Translations under genes and position numbers: made by a program
Notes under the pieces: generated by a model
What the model was told of the DNA's origin: nothing
The model's database searches: none
The model's input: the letters and a program-made list of their open reading frames with translations, nothing else
Assembly: GCF_003449035.1 (NCBI RefSeq)
Contig: NZ_QRGB01000001.1
Coordinates: 1,364,001 to 1,428,000, forward strand
Source of the DNA: Pedobacter indicus
GTDB lineage: Bacteria; Bacteroidota; Bacteroidia; Sphingobacteriales; Sphingobacteriaceae
Direction: 5' to 3'
DNA length: 64,000 nt
Shown here: piece after piece, positions 54,420 to 63,923 of the stretch
How positions within the stretch are numbered: position 1 is the stretch's first letter
Layout of the letters: each line of letters begins with the position of its first letter

Positions 54420-55217
54420 ATGATGAAAAATCTTGGAATTACGCCTTCGAAAACAACCATACTCATGGTAAGTGTAGAGCAGGAAAGGGTAGGACTTATA
54501 ATCGATCGTTTCATGCCCCGTTATGAAGTTTTATTCGCTTTCGACGAGGATGAAGCAATGCATTATCTGGATAGAAAGATTGTGACCCTCATTATCGGTA
54601 ACGCGTCGGATTCGATTAACAAAGGTTTTGATTTATGTAAGAAAGTTAAATATTCTCGTCACCATTGTCATATCCCGATTATCTTACTGGTCGGAAAAGA
54701 CTCATTATCTGTTAAGATCAGAGGATTCGAATATGGCGCAGATGCTTATGTAGAGACACCGGTTTTCGCTCCTTATTTAGAAGCACAGGTTAATTCTCTT
54801 TTAAAAAATAGAAATCGGGTTAAAGAGCATTTCGAGACGACTAGTACGAATTCCTTTTTTACGAGGAGAATAGATGATTGTGAGGAAAGCTTTATACATG
54901 AAGTCGATTCGGTCATTCAGCAATATTTGGATGATCCGGGATTTGATGTTGAATTTTTAGCAGAAAAACTTCATGTGAGCAGACCGACGCTCTATAGGAA
55001 AATCAAGTGTGTAACTAACTTCAGTCCGAATGACCTAATTAATATGGCGCGACTGGACGAAGCTTTGGGTCTTCTCTCTGCTGGTTATCGGGTTTATGAG
55101 GTGTCTGATAGGGTGGGATATAGCTCTCATAGTCATTTTAGTAGAAATTTTCAAAAATATTATGGGATGAATCCGCGTGAGTATATTGCCAATAAAAAAC
55201 TATCGATGGTTGTATAG
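54420..55217 (+). CDS. AraC-family regulator with degenerate receiver domain (HTCS-like half)
   Basis: 265 residues. N-terminal receiver-like domain (about 12-130): ILMVSVEQE, VTLIIGNASDSINKGFDLCKKVK, HIPIILLVGKDSLSVKIRGFEYGADAYVETPVF. Compared with the receiver of hybrid two-component regulators, the phospho-acceptor Asp is replaced by Asn (IIGN), the acidic pair near the start is lost (VSVEQE), the Thr after LL is Val and the Lys of EKPF is Thr (ETPV). C-terminal AraC domain (about 165-260): FLAEKLHVSRPTLYRKI and RVGYSSHSHFSRNFQKYYGMNP. It is thus a free-standing regulator that cannot be phosphorylated in the normal way. Probably controls the hexuronate locus. Confidence 0.88.
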   Translation: MMKNLGITPSKTTILMVSVEQERVGLIIDRFMPRYEVLFAFDEDEAMHYLDRKIVTLIIGNASDSINKGFDLCKKVKYSRHHCHIPIILLVGKDSLSVKIRGFEYGADAYVETPVFAPYLEAQVNSLLKNRNRVKEHFETTSTNSFFTRRIDDCEESFIHEVDSVIQQYLDDPGFDVEFLAEKLHVSRPTLYRKIKCVTNFSPNDLINMARLDEALGLLSAGYRVYEVSDRVGYSSHSHFSRNFQKYYGMNPREYIANKKLSMVV

Positions 55218-55231
55218 TCCAGTATTTTCTG

Positions 55232-55270
55232 CTTTATACCTCCAATTCGGGGCTCAAATTGGAGGCATAA
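55232..55270. terminator. Possible terminator between convergent genes
   Basis: CCTCCAATT (55239-55247) pairs with AATTGGAGG (55257-55265), and after one mismatch the flanks TTTAT / ATAAA extend the stem. Without a T tract, termination is likely but not proven. Confidence 0.5.
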
Positions 55271-55344
55271 AATAAACAGGACATGCAGTTGATTTCCTCT
55301 CATTGGTTCCATTACGCTACTTGAGCTTGGTTCTAGTTTTCTAT

Positions 55345-56478
55345 TTAACGAGTATAAACTCCTGCTTCATGCATATTTACATTCTTAGAATTGCCGTAAT
55401 CATCAATAAAGGTAAATTTAAAATATTGAAATTCAGATGATTCCTCTAGTTGGAGATAGACTGGAACGCCCGCACCGCCTCCGTTCCTTTCCAATACATG
55501 CGTTCCCAAAGAAGTCCATATATTCCCATCGTTACTTATTTCTATATCAAGGGTTCGCGTTGGATTTAGGCTTCGCTGATAGAAATAGAAACCTTCAATA
55601 TTTTCTGTCATATTGCCCATATTAATAATTACCCAATGTGGATATGTATTTTCACTGGCAATCTCATTGACGAAAAGGTTTGTGAGGTTTCCGTCAATGA
55701 GATTAATGGCTAGTCGACCACCTTTTACATCTTCGCTGGAAGCTGTGATAGACCATCCTTCTGTACTGATAGGCACAGGTGAACCTTTTATTCGTAGCGA
55801 AGAATATTCTGTATAAAAGGTATCAATAGCTAGTCTGCTCGGCAGATAAAGTGTACGGTGACGGAATGTTTGTGGAGTGAAATTGGGAATGATCGTAGTA
55901 GCCTCCATTCCGTTGACAAAGATTTTTTCTTCTTTTCCTTCACTATCGCTATAGAAAACTTCCGAGCCAATGGCTGTCGTATCAGGAAGTGCTCCCCAGG
56001 CTATATGCAATGCTCCTTCATCCATTTCTGTTCTGTCGATCGGCCTAGTCAATAGAGAGCTGATATAATTTCCCCCATAGACTTTAGCTATTACTTCAAT
56101 TTTGATCGATCGATTGCCTTCGTCGTCGAATGTGAAAATTTCGAAAAGATAATTACCTTCTTCGAAATCATCAAAATATACCTTTACACTGTCTCGTTCG
56201 CTACCGGACCGGTCGATCGGCACATCGATCGAATCCAAACGATTGTTCCAGAATATTCTCGCTTTAATCGCTTTTGGATCCGATGGAGTTTTCCATGCTA
56301 ACAAAAGTCGATTGTGTCCAGGGTGAATGTGAATTGTATCTGGCCGGCCAGTATAGATGAGCTGTCCTTCCTCGAGGAACTCTTTATAGGTGTCGTTCAT
56401 CTTAGAACAACTAGCTGCCGAAATGATTACTAAGATGGCAAGCAGTAAGTTGTTTCTATAGCTATTGATCAATTTCAT
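55345..56478 (-). CDS. DUF4998-type lipoprotein of a PUL, with discoidin-like C-terminus
   Basis: 377 residues from the ATG at 56478; upstream frame open to 56553 overlaps the previous gene. Lipoprotein signal ending in SAASC (Cys23). About 30-215: repeats of Fn3/DUF4998-like character (KMNDTYKEFLEEGQLIYTGRPD, HNRLLLAWKTPSDPKAIKARIFWN). About 230-377: an F5/8 type C (discoidin)-like sugar-binding domain with GRLAINLIDGNLTNLFVNEI, HWVIINMGNMTENIEGFYFYQRS and FKFTFIDDYGNSKNVNMHEAGVY. Probably a surface glycan-binding protein that feeds the adjacent SusC/SusD. Ligand unknown. Confidence 0.82.
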   Translation of the reverse strand: MKLINSYRNNLLLAILVIISAASCSKMNDTYKEFLEEGQLIYTGRPDTIHIHPGHNRLLLAWKTPSDPKAIKARIFWNNRLDSIDVPIDRSGSERDSVKVYFDDFEEGNYLFEIFTFDDEGNRSIKIEVIAKVYGGNYISSLLTRPIDRTEMDEGALHIAWGALPDTTAIGSEVFYSDSEGKEEKIFVNGMEATTIIPNFTPQTFRHRTLYLPSRLAIDTFYTEYSSLRIKGSPVPISTEGWSITASSEDVKGGRLAINLIDGNLTNLFVNEIASENTYPHWVIINMGNMTENIEGFYFYQRSLNPTRTLDIEISNDGNIWTSLGTHVLERNGGGAGVPVYLQLEESSEFQYFKFTFIDDYGNSKNVNMHEAGVYTR

Positions 56479-56500
56479 ATTTTTATCGTTTAAAATTATC

Positions 56501-57691
56501 CTATTGTAATTGACCCCAAAACGTAAGTTCTGTGATATAGATATAGTCCACATAGCCCCAGGTTTCTACTGTCTTAAATCGAAGATACCTAACTGGTGGT
56601 GTGCCCGTTGGGAAGATAAAATCCTCGCCAGTTGTTGTGGCATACATAGCATCTTCAGAAGTGACTGGGCCATCACCCGACGGTTTATATGAATCGCAAT
56701 CCATTAGTTTGGTCCAGCCATCCCAACTGCCATCAGGAGCCGGTGGGGTGAGCGAGCCATAAACTTCTAATTTTTTAGGAGAACCTAGCTGATAAGCCCA
56801 TTGTGTTCCTGGTCCTCGATGAAACAATTTAAAACGACTCAACACAGCCGTCTGTCCCATGTCAAATGTGAACGATTGCGGCATGTTAGAACCTGGTTTT
56901 GTATGGAAAACAGGTACCCCGCCATTAGGACCAATTCGATCGTCCCACATTTTATCAACAGTATGGTTGTTCTGTGGGTGCGGTTCATAAGTATCGTTCT
57001 GAAGAAAAACACCGTTAAAGTCATTCTTTGGAATGAGCTGCTCGAAAACGGGTGTTCGCGTAGCGGTAAGCGTGTCCGATAGGTTACCCCAGCGGTCGCG
57101 GATGACCGCGCCGAAGATTGTTGGCTTTGCCTCAAAGCCCCGAACGGAATGGATGCCCTCTAAAGCTTTTGTATAATAGGTTTCGATTTCGCGCATTCGA
57201 CCAGACGAATCGACTAACAGTGTTACGGCCAAGCTAGCTTCTCCACTATTCGTAAAGGATATGGTTATTCCTCCAAAAGTCTCAGCGAAGTCCAGCGAAG
57301 AAAATGCTTCTTGTAAGGGAGACTCTAAGGGCCGAATCTTGACGGTGACTGGACTAGATTGTTTTTCCCCTTTACTTACCGCGTAGAGAGTTACTTCGTA
57401 TTCGTCCGTAGACGGGAACCCATCCACGATTACCTCATCGGTGTACAAAGATGACTTCGTTTCTCTAGTATAATCGGGTCGGATATTGTAGACCGCTTTT
57501 ACATAGCGTAGACTTTTGTCGTTTGGTAGATCATATGTAATTCGCGCTCCGCCCGGGAGGCTTTCTACTTGCACATTGCTGATAGGTCCGGGTGCTGCAT
57601 CATCATCAATAGGTTCAGTATATTTTTCTTCTGAACAGGCATTGATAAAAACAAATGCTATAAAAAAGTAGAGTAATGCAAAATTCTTCAT
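56501..57691 (-). CDS. DUF4959/DUF5126/DUF5000-type surface lipoprotein of a PUL
   Basis: 396 residues. Lipoprotein signal ending in FINAC (Cys19), followed by acidic SEE (residues 20-22), a feature of surface-exported lipoproteins in some Bacteroidota. Layout: Fn3-like DUF4959 region (about 30-120, PGPISNVQVESLPGGARITYDLPNDKSLRYVKAVYNIR in part), a middle DUF5126-like region (about 125-225), and a C-terminal DUF5000/discoidin-like domain (about 240-396, MPQSFTFDMGQTAVLSRFKLFHRG, RYLRFKTVETWGYVDYIYITELTFWG in part). Likely binds the glycan and hands it to SusD/SusC. It follows susD after 20 bases. Confidence 0.86.
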   Translation of the reverse strand: MKNFALLYFFIAFVFINACSEEKYTEPIDDDAAPGPISNVQVESLPGGARITYDLPNDKSLRYVKAVYNIRPDYTRETKSSLYTDEVIVDGFPSTDEYEVTLYAVSKGEKQSSPVTVKIRPLESPLQEAFSSLDFAETFGGITISFTNSGEASLAVTLLVDSSGRMREIETYYTKALEGIHSVRGFEAKPTIFGAVIRDRWGNLSDTLTATRTPVFEQLIPKNDFNGVFLQNDTYEPHPQNNHTVDKMWDDRIGPNGGVPVFHTKPGSNMPQSFTFDMGQTAVLSRFKLFHRGPGTQWAYQLGSPKKLEVYGSLTPPAPDGSWDGWTKLMDCDSYKPSGDGPVTSEDAMYATTTGEDFIFPTGTPPVRYLRFKTVETWGYVDYIYITELTFWGQLQ

Positions 57692-57711
57692 GGTTTATAA
57701 CTTTAATGATT

Positions 57712-59604
57712 TTACCACCCGGGGTTTTGAACCGTATTCTTATTTGCTAATAATTCGTTTTCACGAATAGGCCAAAGGTAGTCACGCGTTGTGAAGCTTT
57801 GTTGAAAAAGCACCTTTTCTCTGTAATACCCTTCAGGTGTGCGTTGTTCGATATCCCAACCTGTAATTGGTTTGTTTAATTCTTCTGTTGCTTTTTTCCA
57901 CCTCCGTAAATCCCAATAACGTTGACCTTCCAAAGCAAGTTCTATGAGTCGCTCACGATGGATTATTTCACGCAGACCATCTTGATTGAGCGGTTTTGTT
58001 GGATTTACAGAATGTTGGTTCCAGGAATCAACAACCCCTGCTAAACCGGCTCGTTCGCGTACTAGGTCAAGCCATTGATAAACCTCAGATGATGGGCCGT
58101 TGGATTCATTTAATGTTTCAGCATAAAGTAAGTATATATTTGCCAGACGAATAGTTGGCCAGGGGTATTGTTCTCGATTATAGCCGGTCGCAGTAATTAC
58201 ATTGGTGTAGTTAACGAGTTTTTTTGCCCAATAACCTGTTGCATTAAATGTGCTGTTAGTAACATTTGATGCGGGATCGCCTTTTTTGGCGGATACAAAG
58301 AATGCCTCTTCTTCGTTAAACTTTCCTTGACCGAACCAGATACCGCCGTCGAAACCTAAGCTTGCGTAAAATCGCTGTTCACGGTCAAAATTGAGATTCG
58401 CGGTTGTGTATCCTAATTTAATTAAATGGTCTTCCTCAGCTGAGGCTTGCCTTAAGTTAAATCGGCCTGCATAATCCCACGCTTTGTCTTCTTCAATTGG
58501 CACACCATTTTTTGAATAAAACATGGATGCTATTTTAATGGGAACCCCTGCATTGCCTCTGGCTCCAGCACTAGCACGATTTGCTGGATCAAGACCGCGA
58601 GGAGTGGCCTGAACTTGCATATTATCAGTCATACTATTGGAGTGGCCCCAAATAATTTCATCGTTCCACTTTTCGGTGACTGCATTGCGAATATTCATCT
58701 GAATCTCCATATCTGGCGAAACATTGTATTGCTGTCCACTTTGGCTATAATAATAAAGTCGGGCGCCTGCTGTTTCGGCTGCTTCGATGGCTAACCGGCA
58801 GGCTTCTTTGGCACGTTCCCATTTTTCGGCTGAATAGGTGGTGCTGAAGATTAGGTTCCCCTGCTTGTCTTTAAAATTGGCATAGTCGGGATTCCCATTA
58901 AAGAGAGGACTGGCAGCCGTTGTAAGTATATAGGCTTTTACCGCCAATGCGATTGGCTGGGTAATTCTACCTAGTTCTGTCGATTCATTTAGAATTTTGG
59001 GAGGAAGGTCGGCGGTGGATTCATCGAGTAACTCAACCACATATTCGAAGCACTCATCCAACGTATTGCGAGGAACTTTTACTGTTTCAGGGTTTGCATC
59101 AATCGGGAGATTCTCCTTCTTTAACGGGATCGGGCCATACATTCTAATGAGATAGAAGTGATAGTAAGCCTTTAAAAATTTAACTTCAGCGATCCATCTT
59201 AGTCGTTCGCTTTCCTCCATATCGGGCACGACACCTATATTCTCGAGAAAAATATTGCAGTCGCGTATGGCTTGATAGAGGTCGTCTCCAGAACGGGTTC
59301 CTTGCCAATAATTAAGAAAGGGATCGACTAAATTCTGATTGCCTTGAGCAATCTGCCATCCGGGAGTAATATAGTTGTCATGTAGCCATATTTCATCTCC
59401 TGCAGTAAATGCTGGATTCTTTTCTATGTTGCTTAGTTTAGGTAAATAGCTATAACAACTGAACAGAAAGCGTTCTGCGGATACCCTCATATTGAAAGAA
59501 TTATCAATTGTAGCTACATTATCGGGTACGATATCCAGATAGTTTTGACAGGATCCGAAAGTGAGACCGGTGATCAGGCTGACGTATATATATAGTTTTT
59601 TCAT
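57712..59604 (-). CDS. SusD/RagB-like glycan-binding lipoprotein
   Basis: 630 residues from the ATG at 59604 (one more in-frame ATG at 59610). Lipoprotein signal ending in LTFGSC, then NYLDIVPDNVATIDNSF, the N-terminal SusD pattern; RWIAEVKFLKAYYHFYLIRMYGPIPL (SusD tetratricopeptide-like region), and the C-terminal REIIHRERLIELALEGQRYWDLRRWKKATEELN that is typical of RagB/SusD. It forms the lid of the SusC channel and captures the glycan. It starts about 5 bases after the susC stop. Confidence 0.96.
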   Translation of the reverse strand: MKKLYIYVSLITGLTFGSCQNYLDIVPDNVATIDNSFNMRVSAERFLFSCYSYLPKLSNIEKNPAFTAGDEIWLHDNYITPGWQIAQGNQNLVDPFLNYWQGTRSGDDLYQAIRDCNIFLENIGVVPDMEESERLRWIAEVKFLKAYYHFYLIRMYGPIPLKKENLPIDANPETVKVPRNTLDECFEYVVELLDESTADLPPKILNESTELGRITQPIALAVKAYILTTAASPLFNGNPDYANFKDKQGNLIFSTTYSAEKWERAKEACRLAIEAAETAGARLYYYSQSGQQYNVSPDMEIQMNIRNAVTEKWNDEIIWGHSNSMTDNMQVQATPRGLDPANRASAGARGNAGVPIKIASMFYSKNGVPIEEDKAWDYAGRFNLRQASAEEDHLIKLGYTTANLNFDREQRFYASLGFDGGIWFGQGKFNEEEAFFVSAKKGDPASNVTNSTFNATGYWAKKLVNYTNVITATGYNREQYPWPTIRLANIYLLYAETLNESNGPSSEVYQWLDLVRERAGLAGVVDSWNQHSVNPTKPLNQDGLREIIHRERLIELALEGQRYWDLRRWKKATEELNKPITGWDIEQRTPEGYYREKVLFQQSFTTRDYLWPIRENELLANKNTVQNPGW

Positions 59605-59615
59605 GATCATGATTC

Positions 59616-62600
59616 TTAAAAAGATGCTTGTATTCCAATATTATAGACTTTTTGTACTGGATATCGGAGACCGTTGCCGGCCATTTCTATGTCCCATAGG
59701 TCAAACTTGCTCCAAGTAAGAAGATTGGTGCCGTTAGCATATATTCTTAGGTTGCTAATTCTGATCTTTTCGGTCATATGCGTCGGAACAGTATATCCCA
59801 ATTCAACCTGTTTAAGTCGCAGAAATGCGCCATTACGCAGAAACCAAGTACTCGATTGAATATTGTTTTCAATAGGGTAGGTGCTTAAACGAGGAAATAG
59901 CGCATACAAATCTCGGTTATCTTCCGACCAGTAGCTGTCTGCGTAAGCTTGCAGTAGTTGATTGCGATAGAGTATTCCTGAATCACGTTCTTGATCGCTA
60001 TAGTGATAGGGAACGAAAGGGGCGGTAGCTTCAGGGTCGATCCAAAATGATTCACGAGCCAGACCCTGAAAGAAGGTAGAAATGTCAAAATTCTTAAAAC
60101 CATAAGAAACACCGAAGCCGTACACAATTTCTGGCATTGTTGGATAGCCGATAGGCACCATGTCCAGTTCGGTAATTTGCCCATCTTTATTGATATCCCG
60201 ATATTTGATGTCACCTGCTAAATACTCACCGAAATTTTGTCTCGGTGAGTTCGTTACCTCTGCTTCGTCAACAAAAAGACTTTCTGCAATGTATCCCCAG
60301 CGTTGATTAATAGGGTATCCAACTCTCGATTTCCACCATTCATTGGTATAGTCGTATTCTTCGAAGATTTCGTATGCACTGGTGGCGTAAGTAAAGTTTG
60401 CCCGGGCTTGTATCCAGGATCCATTAAGAAAAGACTGATTATAATCCAATGAGAAATCGATGCCTTCTCCTTTTGCTTCACCGATGTTAGCTGCCGGTGT
60501 AGCCCATAAACCCATTGACGCAGGTGTTGAAGCGCGACTCTGGAGGATATTGGTACGATGTTCCCGGAAATATTCAGCAATAATGTTCCAGCGTTTCGAT
60601 ATACCCAGCTCTAATGCGATATTTGTCTTTTTTGCAGTTTCCCAGGTAATATTCAGGTCTGAGTATCTAGAAATAGAAACACCATTTCTAGGGTATCCAT
60701 TGTTAGTTCCGAAAACGGCACGACGATTTTCGTCGTTTGGATTCACTTCCGATAAATACAGAAATCTGCCTGCGCCAATTGCGTCGTTGCCAACAAGGCC
60801 GTAGGTTCCCCGTAATCTGAGATTCGTGATGGTTTCCTTGAGTGGCTCCCAGAATTTTTCATTTGAAATCGTCCATGCTAAACCGGCCGAAGGGAAAAAG
60901 CCAAAGCGTTGTGCTTTATAAAAGCGTTCAGATCCGTTGTATCCAAAATTAAATTCCGCATAATAACGGTTATCATAGGAGTAGGTAGCCCTTCCTGATA
61001 GACCGACATTCCTAAATGGTAACGATTCTTGTAGGGTAGCAGAGTTTGCGTCTAGTGCTTCCCGAAGAATATAGACCAGCATACCACTTACATTATGTTT
61101 TTCAGCGAATGTTCGATTGTAATTGACAGCTGTCTCAAGGTAGACTGTCGAGCTAATTGTTTTTTCACCCGGTTGATAACTCAAATAATCTTCACCATCG
61201 TCGGGGTTAATGATGTTGACTTGATAGGTATTGTCGCGTAAGTTGTAGGCTCCTAACTGATAGTAGAATGGCTCGTATTGCCTAATTACGTCGAAAAATG
61301 ATATGCGGGCGGTATTGACCAGTCCTCTGGCACTCAAGCCTTCGGTTATGAAACCGAAATCTTGTTGTAATTGAAATTGAGCATTCATGTTAGAGCGTGC
61401 ATAATCTTTATAGCCTCGCACCATATCTGCATATGGATTCAGGTAATTTCCATCCTCAAAGTTTCCAAACATGATGTGTTTCACAAAACTATGATCAGCA
61501 TCGACCGGATAATAGGCTGGGAAAAGGACAGGATTTGCTCTCATAACTCTCGTATAAAAACCTCCACCAGAGTAAATTGGACCAGTATAATCATCGAAGG
61601 TTCCTGAAAGTCGGGTAATTAATTCGGTTGTAGGGGTAAGGTTGATATTTACATTGGCACGTAAAGACGAGGTTTTGAGATTGATATTATTATTGAAGTT
61701 ATTGCGATTGTCTACCTTTAAAACGCCGTTATCCTGATTAAACGAGCCTGCAACATAGTATCGAGCGACTTTTCCACCTCCGCTTACACTTAAATTTGCC
61801 CGTTGGTTGATAGCATGATCTTTAAATAGTTCTTCCCTCCAGTCTGTAGAAGGGAAAATTAGCGAGTTGGATCCTAGGACTGTATTGTTTATTTTTTCAT
61901 CGGAATAGAGCAGACGCCCTAAGGGGTCCCTAGTGAGGATCGCCTCATTGTTCAATCGCATATAGGTTATCGGATCAGCAAGTTCGACGTCTTGTGTTGG
62001 GCTCGAAACTGAATTTTCGAGCCTGAAAGAAACGCGGGCTTGACCTTCCTTTCCTTCTTTTGTGGTTACTAATATTACCCCATTAGCACCTCGTGCTCCG
62101 TACAATGCCGTTGCTGTTGCATCTTTCATTATCGAAAAACTGGCAATATCGTCGGGATTTAGTCGAGCGAGATCGGTAGAAGTGAGTTCGATGTTATCTA
62201 TTAGGATTAACGGGTCTTTTTTATATCCGAATGTGGTAACGCCACGAATAAAGAACTCTGCATTGTCAGCACCTGGTTCGCCGCTTCGTTGATAAGCAAT
62301 GACTCCGGCCAGGCGCCCTGCAAGAGCGGTGGTTAGGTTACTCGAAGGAACTTTAAGCTCGCTAGGATTGATTGATGTAACAGAACCAATTAGGTCAGTA
62401 CGTTTTTGTGTGCCAAATGCGACGACCACAGCCTCGCCTAACTGAGTAGAAGAAACTTGAAGTGTTACATCAATTGAGGTTTGATTGCCGATGACTATCT
62501 CGTGTGGATCGAAACCAACCATGCTAAATACCAAGGTTGTATTGGGATTGTCTGGAACTTCCAGAATATATTTTCCGTTCAGATCGGTGGTCGTGCCCTT

Positions 62601-62795
62601 TGTCGTATTTTTTATGGTGACGGAAACACCGGGGATCGGCCCGACGGAGTCTCTGACAGTGCCATATACTTCTTTCGTCTGTAAGATTTGCTCTTTGTCC
62701 TGATCGATCTCATTTCCTTGGGCTTCAAAGGAAAGAACGGTGGACATGAGAATCAGAAAAGCAATACATCCAAAGAGTAATGAATTGTTCATCAT
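59616..62795 (-). CDS. SusC/RagA-like TonB-dependent receptor of the hexuronate locus
   Basis: 1059 residues, usual SusC length. Signal peptide about 1-25; carboxypeptidase-like domain about 42-115 (VYGTVRDSVGPIPGVSVTIKNTTKGTTTDLNGKYIL in part); TonB-box-like LGEAVVVAFGTQKRTDLIGSVTSI (about 115-140); plug with LAGRLAGVIAYQRSGEPGADNAEFFIRG and PLILIDNIEL and GARGANGVILVTTKEGKEG; and a beta-barrel ending in VQKVYNIGIQASF. Imports the glycan bound by SusD. A promoter is not clear; the 190 bases upstream contain TAGCGCTA palindromes of unknown meaning. Confidence 0.97.
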   Translation of the reverse strand: MMNNSLLFGCIAFLILMSTVLSFEAQGNEIDQDKEQILQTKEVYGTVRDSVGPIPGVSVTIKNTTKGTTTDLNGKYILEVPDNPNTTLVFSMVGFDPHEIVIGNQTSIDVTLQVSSTQLGEAVVVAFGTQKRTDLIGSVTSINPSELKVPSSNLTTALAGRLAGVIAYQRSGEPGADNAEFFIRGVTTFGYKKDPLILIDNIELTSTDLARLNPDDIASFSIMKDATATALYGARGANGVILVTTKEGKEGQARVSFRLENSVSSPTQDVELADPITYMRLNNEAILTRDPLGRLLYSDEKINNTVLGSNSLIFPSTDWREELFKDHAINQRANLSVSGGGKVARYYVAGSFNQDNGVLKVDNRNNFNNNINLKTSSLRANVNINLTPTTELITRLSGTFDDYTGPIYSGGGFYTRVMRANPVLFPAYYPVDADHSFVKHIMFGNFEDGNYLNPYADMVRGYKDYARSNMNAQFQLQQDFGFITEGLSARGLVNTARISFFDVIRQYEPFYYQLGAYNLRDNTYQVNIINPDDGEDYLSYQPGEKTISSTVYLETAVNYNRTFAEKHNVSGMLVYILREALDANSATLQESLPFRNVGLSGRATYSYDNRYYAEFNFGYNGSERFYKAQRFGFFPSAGLAWTISNEKFWEPLKETITNLRLRGTYGLVGNDAIGAGRFLYLSEVNPNDENRRAVFGTNNGYPRNGVSISRYSDLNITWETAKKTNIALELGISKRWNIIAEYFREHRTNILQSRASTPASMGLWATPAANIGEAKGEGIDFSLDYNQSFLNGSWIQARANFTYATSAYEIFEEYDYTNEWWKSRVGYPINQRWGYIAESLFVDEAEVTNSPRQNFGEYLAGDIKYRDINKDGQITELDMVPIGYPTMPEIVYGFGVSYGFKNFDISTFFQGLARESFWIDPEATAPFVPYHYSDQERDSGILYRNQLLQAYADSYWSEDNRDLYALFPRLSTYPIENNIQSSTWFLRNGAFLRLKQVELGYTVPTHMTEKIRISNLRIYANGTNLLTWSKFDLWDIEMAGNGLRYPVQKVYNIGIQASF

Positions 62796-62987
62796 ATCAC
62801 TTTAATTTAGGTTAACGTATGAATTGGTTTGTCCTAATGGTTTAGGTTAAAGCTATAGCGCTAAGTATTAATTGGTTGAATAGTATGTAAATTGGTTACT
62901 TAAAGCAATTGGTATTTTATTGATAGCTGTGTATCAGTGTTTCGATGTGCCTCCTATTTTAATATTTACAAATAATGCTTATTGATG

Positions 62988-63809
62988 TTAAACACCACTA
63001 AAAGCATTGAAACCGCCATCCACTAGAATCGTTTCTCCCGTAACAAAGCCTGATGCGTCGCTCAGGAGAAAAATCAACGTTCCCGTTAGTTCTTCTGGTT
63101 TACCTAATCGCCTATAGGGTGTATTATCTATAAATTGTTTTGTTCTTTGTGTGTAATTGCCGGCGGAATCGATCAGTAGGTCTCTATTTTGTTCGGTTAA
63201 AAATACACCTGGTGCGATTCCGTTAACGCGGACGCCATCTCCATAACGTAATGCTAATTCAGACGCCATCCATCTCGTGTAACCTTCGATTGCCGACTTG
63301 GCCATTGTATACCCCAGCCCTCTGGTGATCGCCTGCTGCGCTGCTAGAGATGAGATATTAACGATGGATCCCTTGCCTTTTTCCGCGATAACCTGACCGA
63401 AAATATGGGTAGGTATGACTGTGCCAAAAAGGTTAAGATCTACGGCTTTTTTGGTGTCTTCTATTTTGGCACTGAATAAATTTTGATCTGGCTGTATTGT
63501 TGCGCCAGCGATGTTGCCTCCCGCAGCATTTACCAGGCCGTCAATGGTTCCCCATTTGTCTATAATATCTTCTTTGGCCCGACGGATCTCGTCTTCAGAG
63601 AGCACATCGGCTAAAATGTAGAAAGCTTGCCCGCCGATGGCTTCTATTTCAGAAACTCGTTTTTGCGCACGCTCCTTGTTACGACCTAGAACAACCACCT
63701 TTGCACCAGCCCGTGCTACTTCTAAAGAAAAGGAAGCTCCCAAAACACCGGTCGCCCCGCTAATAACGATCACTTTGTTCTCCAATGAAAACTGTTGTAG
63801 TCCTTGCAT
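62988..63809 (-). CDS. SDR family oxidoreductase, probably D-mannonate oxidoreductase (fructuronate reductase)
   Basis: 273 residues. Classical SDR: GATGVLGASF (about 18-28) binds NAD(P), NAAGGNIAG follows, SSLAAQQAITRGLGYTMAKSAIEGY contains the catalytic Ser, Tyr and Lys, and PGVFLTEQNRDLL completes the core. Many uxuA loci in Bacteroidota and Firmicutes carry an SDR of this kind that reduces D-fructuronate to D-mannonate in place of the classical UxuB. The presence of uxuA in the same locus, about 9 kb away, supports this. The enzyme is not directly assigned by sequence alone. Confidence 0.82.
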   Translation of the reverse strand: MQGLQQFSLENKVIVISGATGVLGASFSLEVARAGAKVVVLGRNKERAQKRVSEIEAIGGQAFYILADVLSEDEIRRAKEDIIDKWGTIDGLVNAAGGNIAGATIQPDQNLFSAKIEDTKKAVDLNLFGTVIPTHIFGQVIAEKGKGSIVNISSLAAQQAITRGLGYTMAKSAIEGYTRWMASELALRYGDGVRVNGIAPGVFLTEQNRDLLIDSAGNYTQRTKQFIDNTPYRRLGKPEELTGTLIFLLSDASGFVTGETILVDGGFNAFSGV

Positions 63810-63923
63810 GTATGGATGTCTGATTTAGTATGATAATTTACCCTATTACAAATAAAAAAGTAATTAAAGAGATAAGAAAGCTAATTTGTGTCAATGATAA
63901 TTGAATTTGTCTCAAGAACTCTG

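Noticed and set aside
60254-60580. Minus-strand and plus-strand frames inside SusC
   Set aside because: Out-of-frame shadows of the long SusC gene; low-complexity translations without motif.
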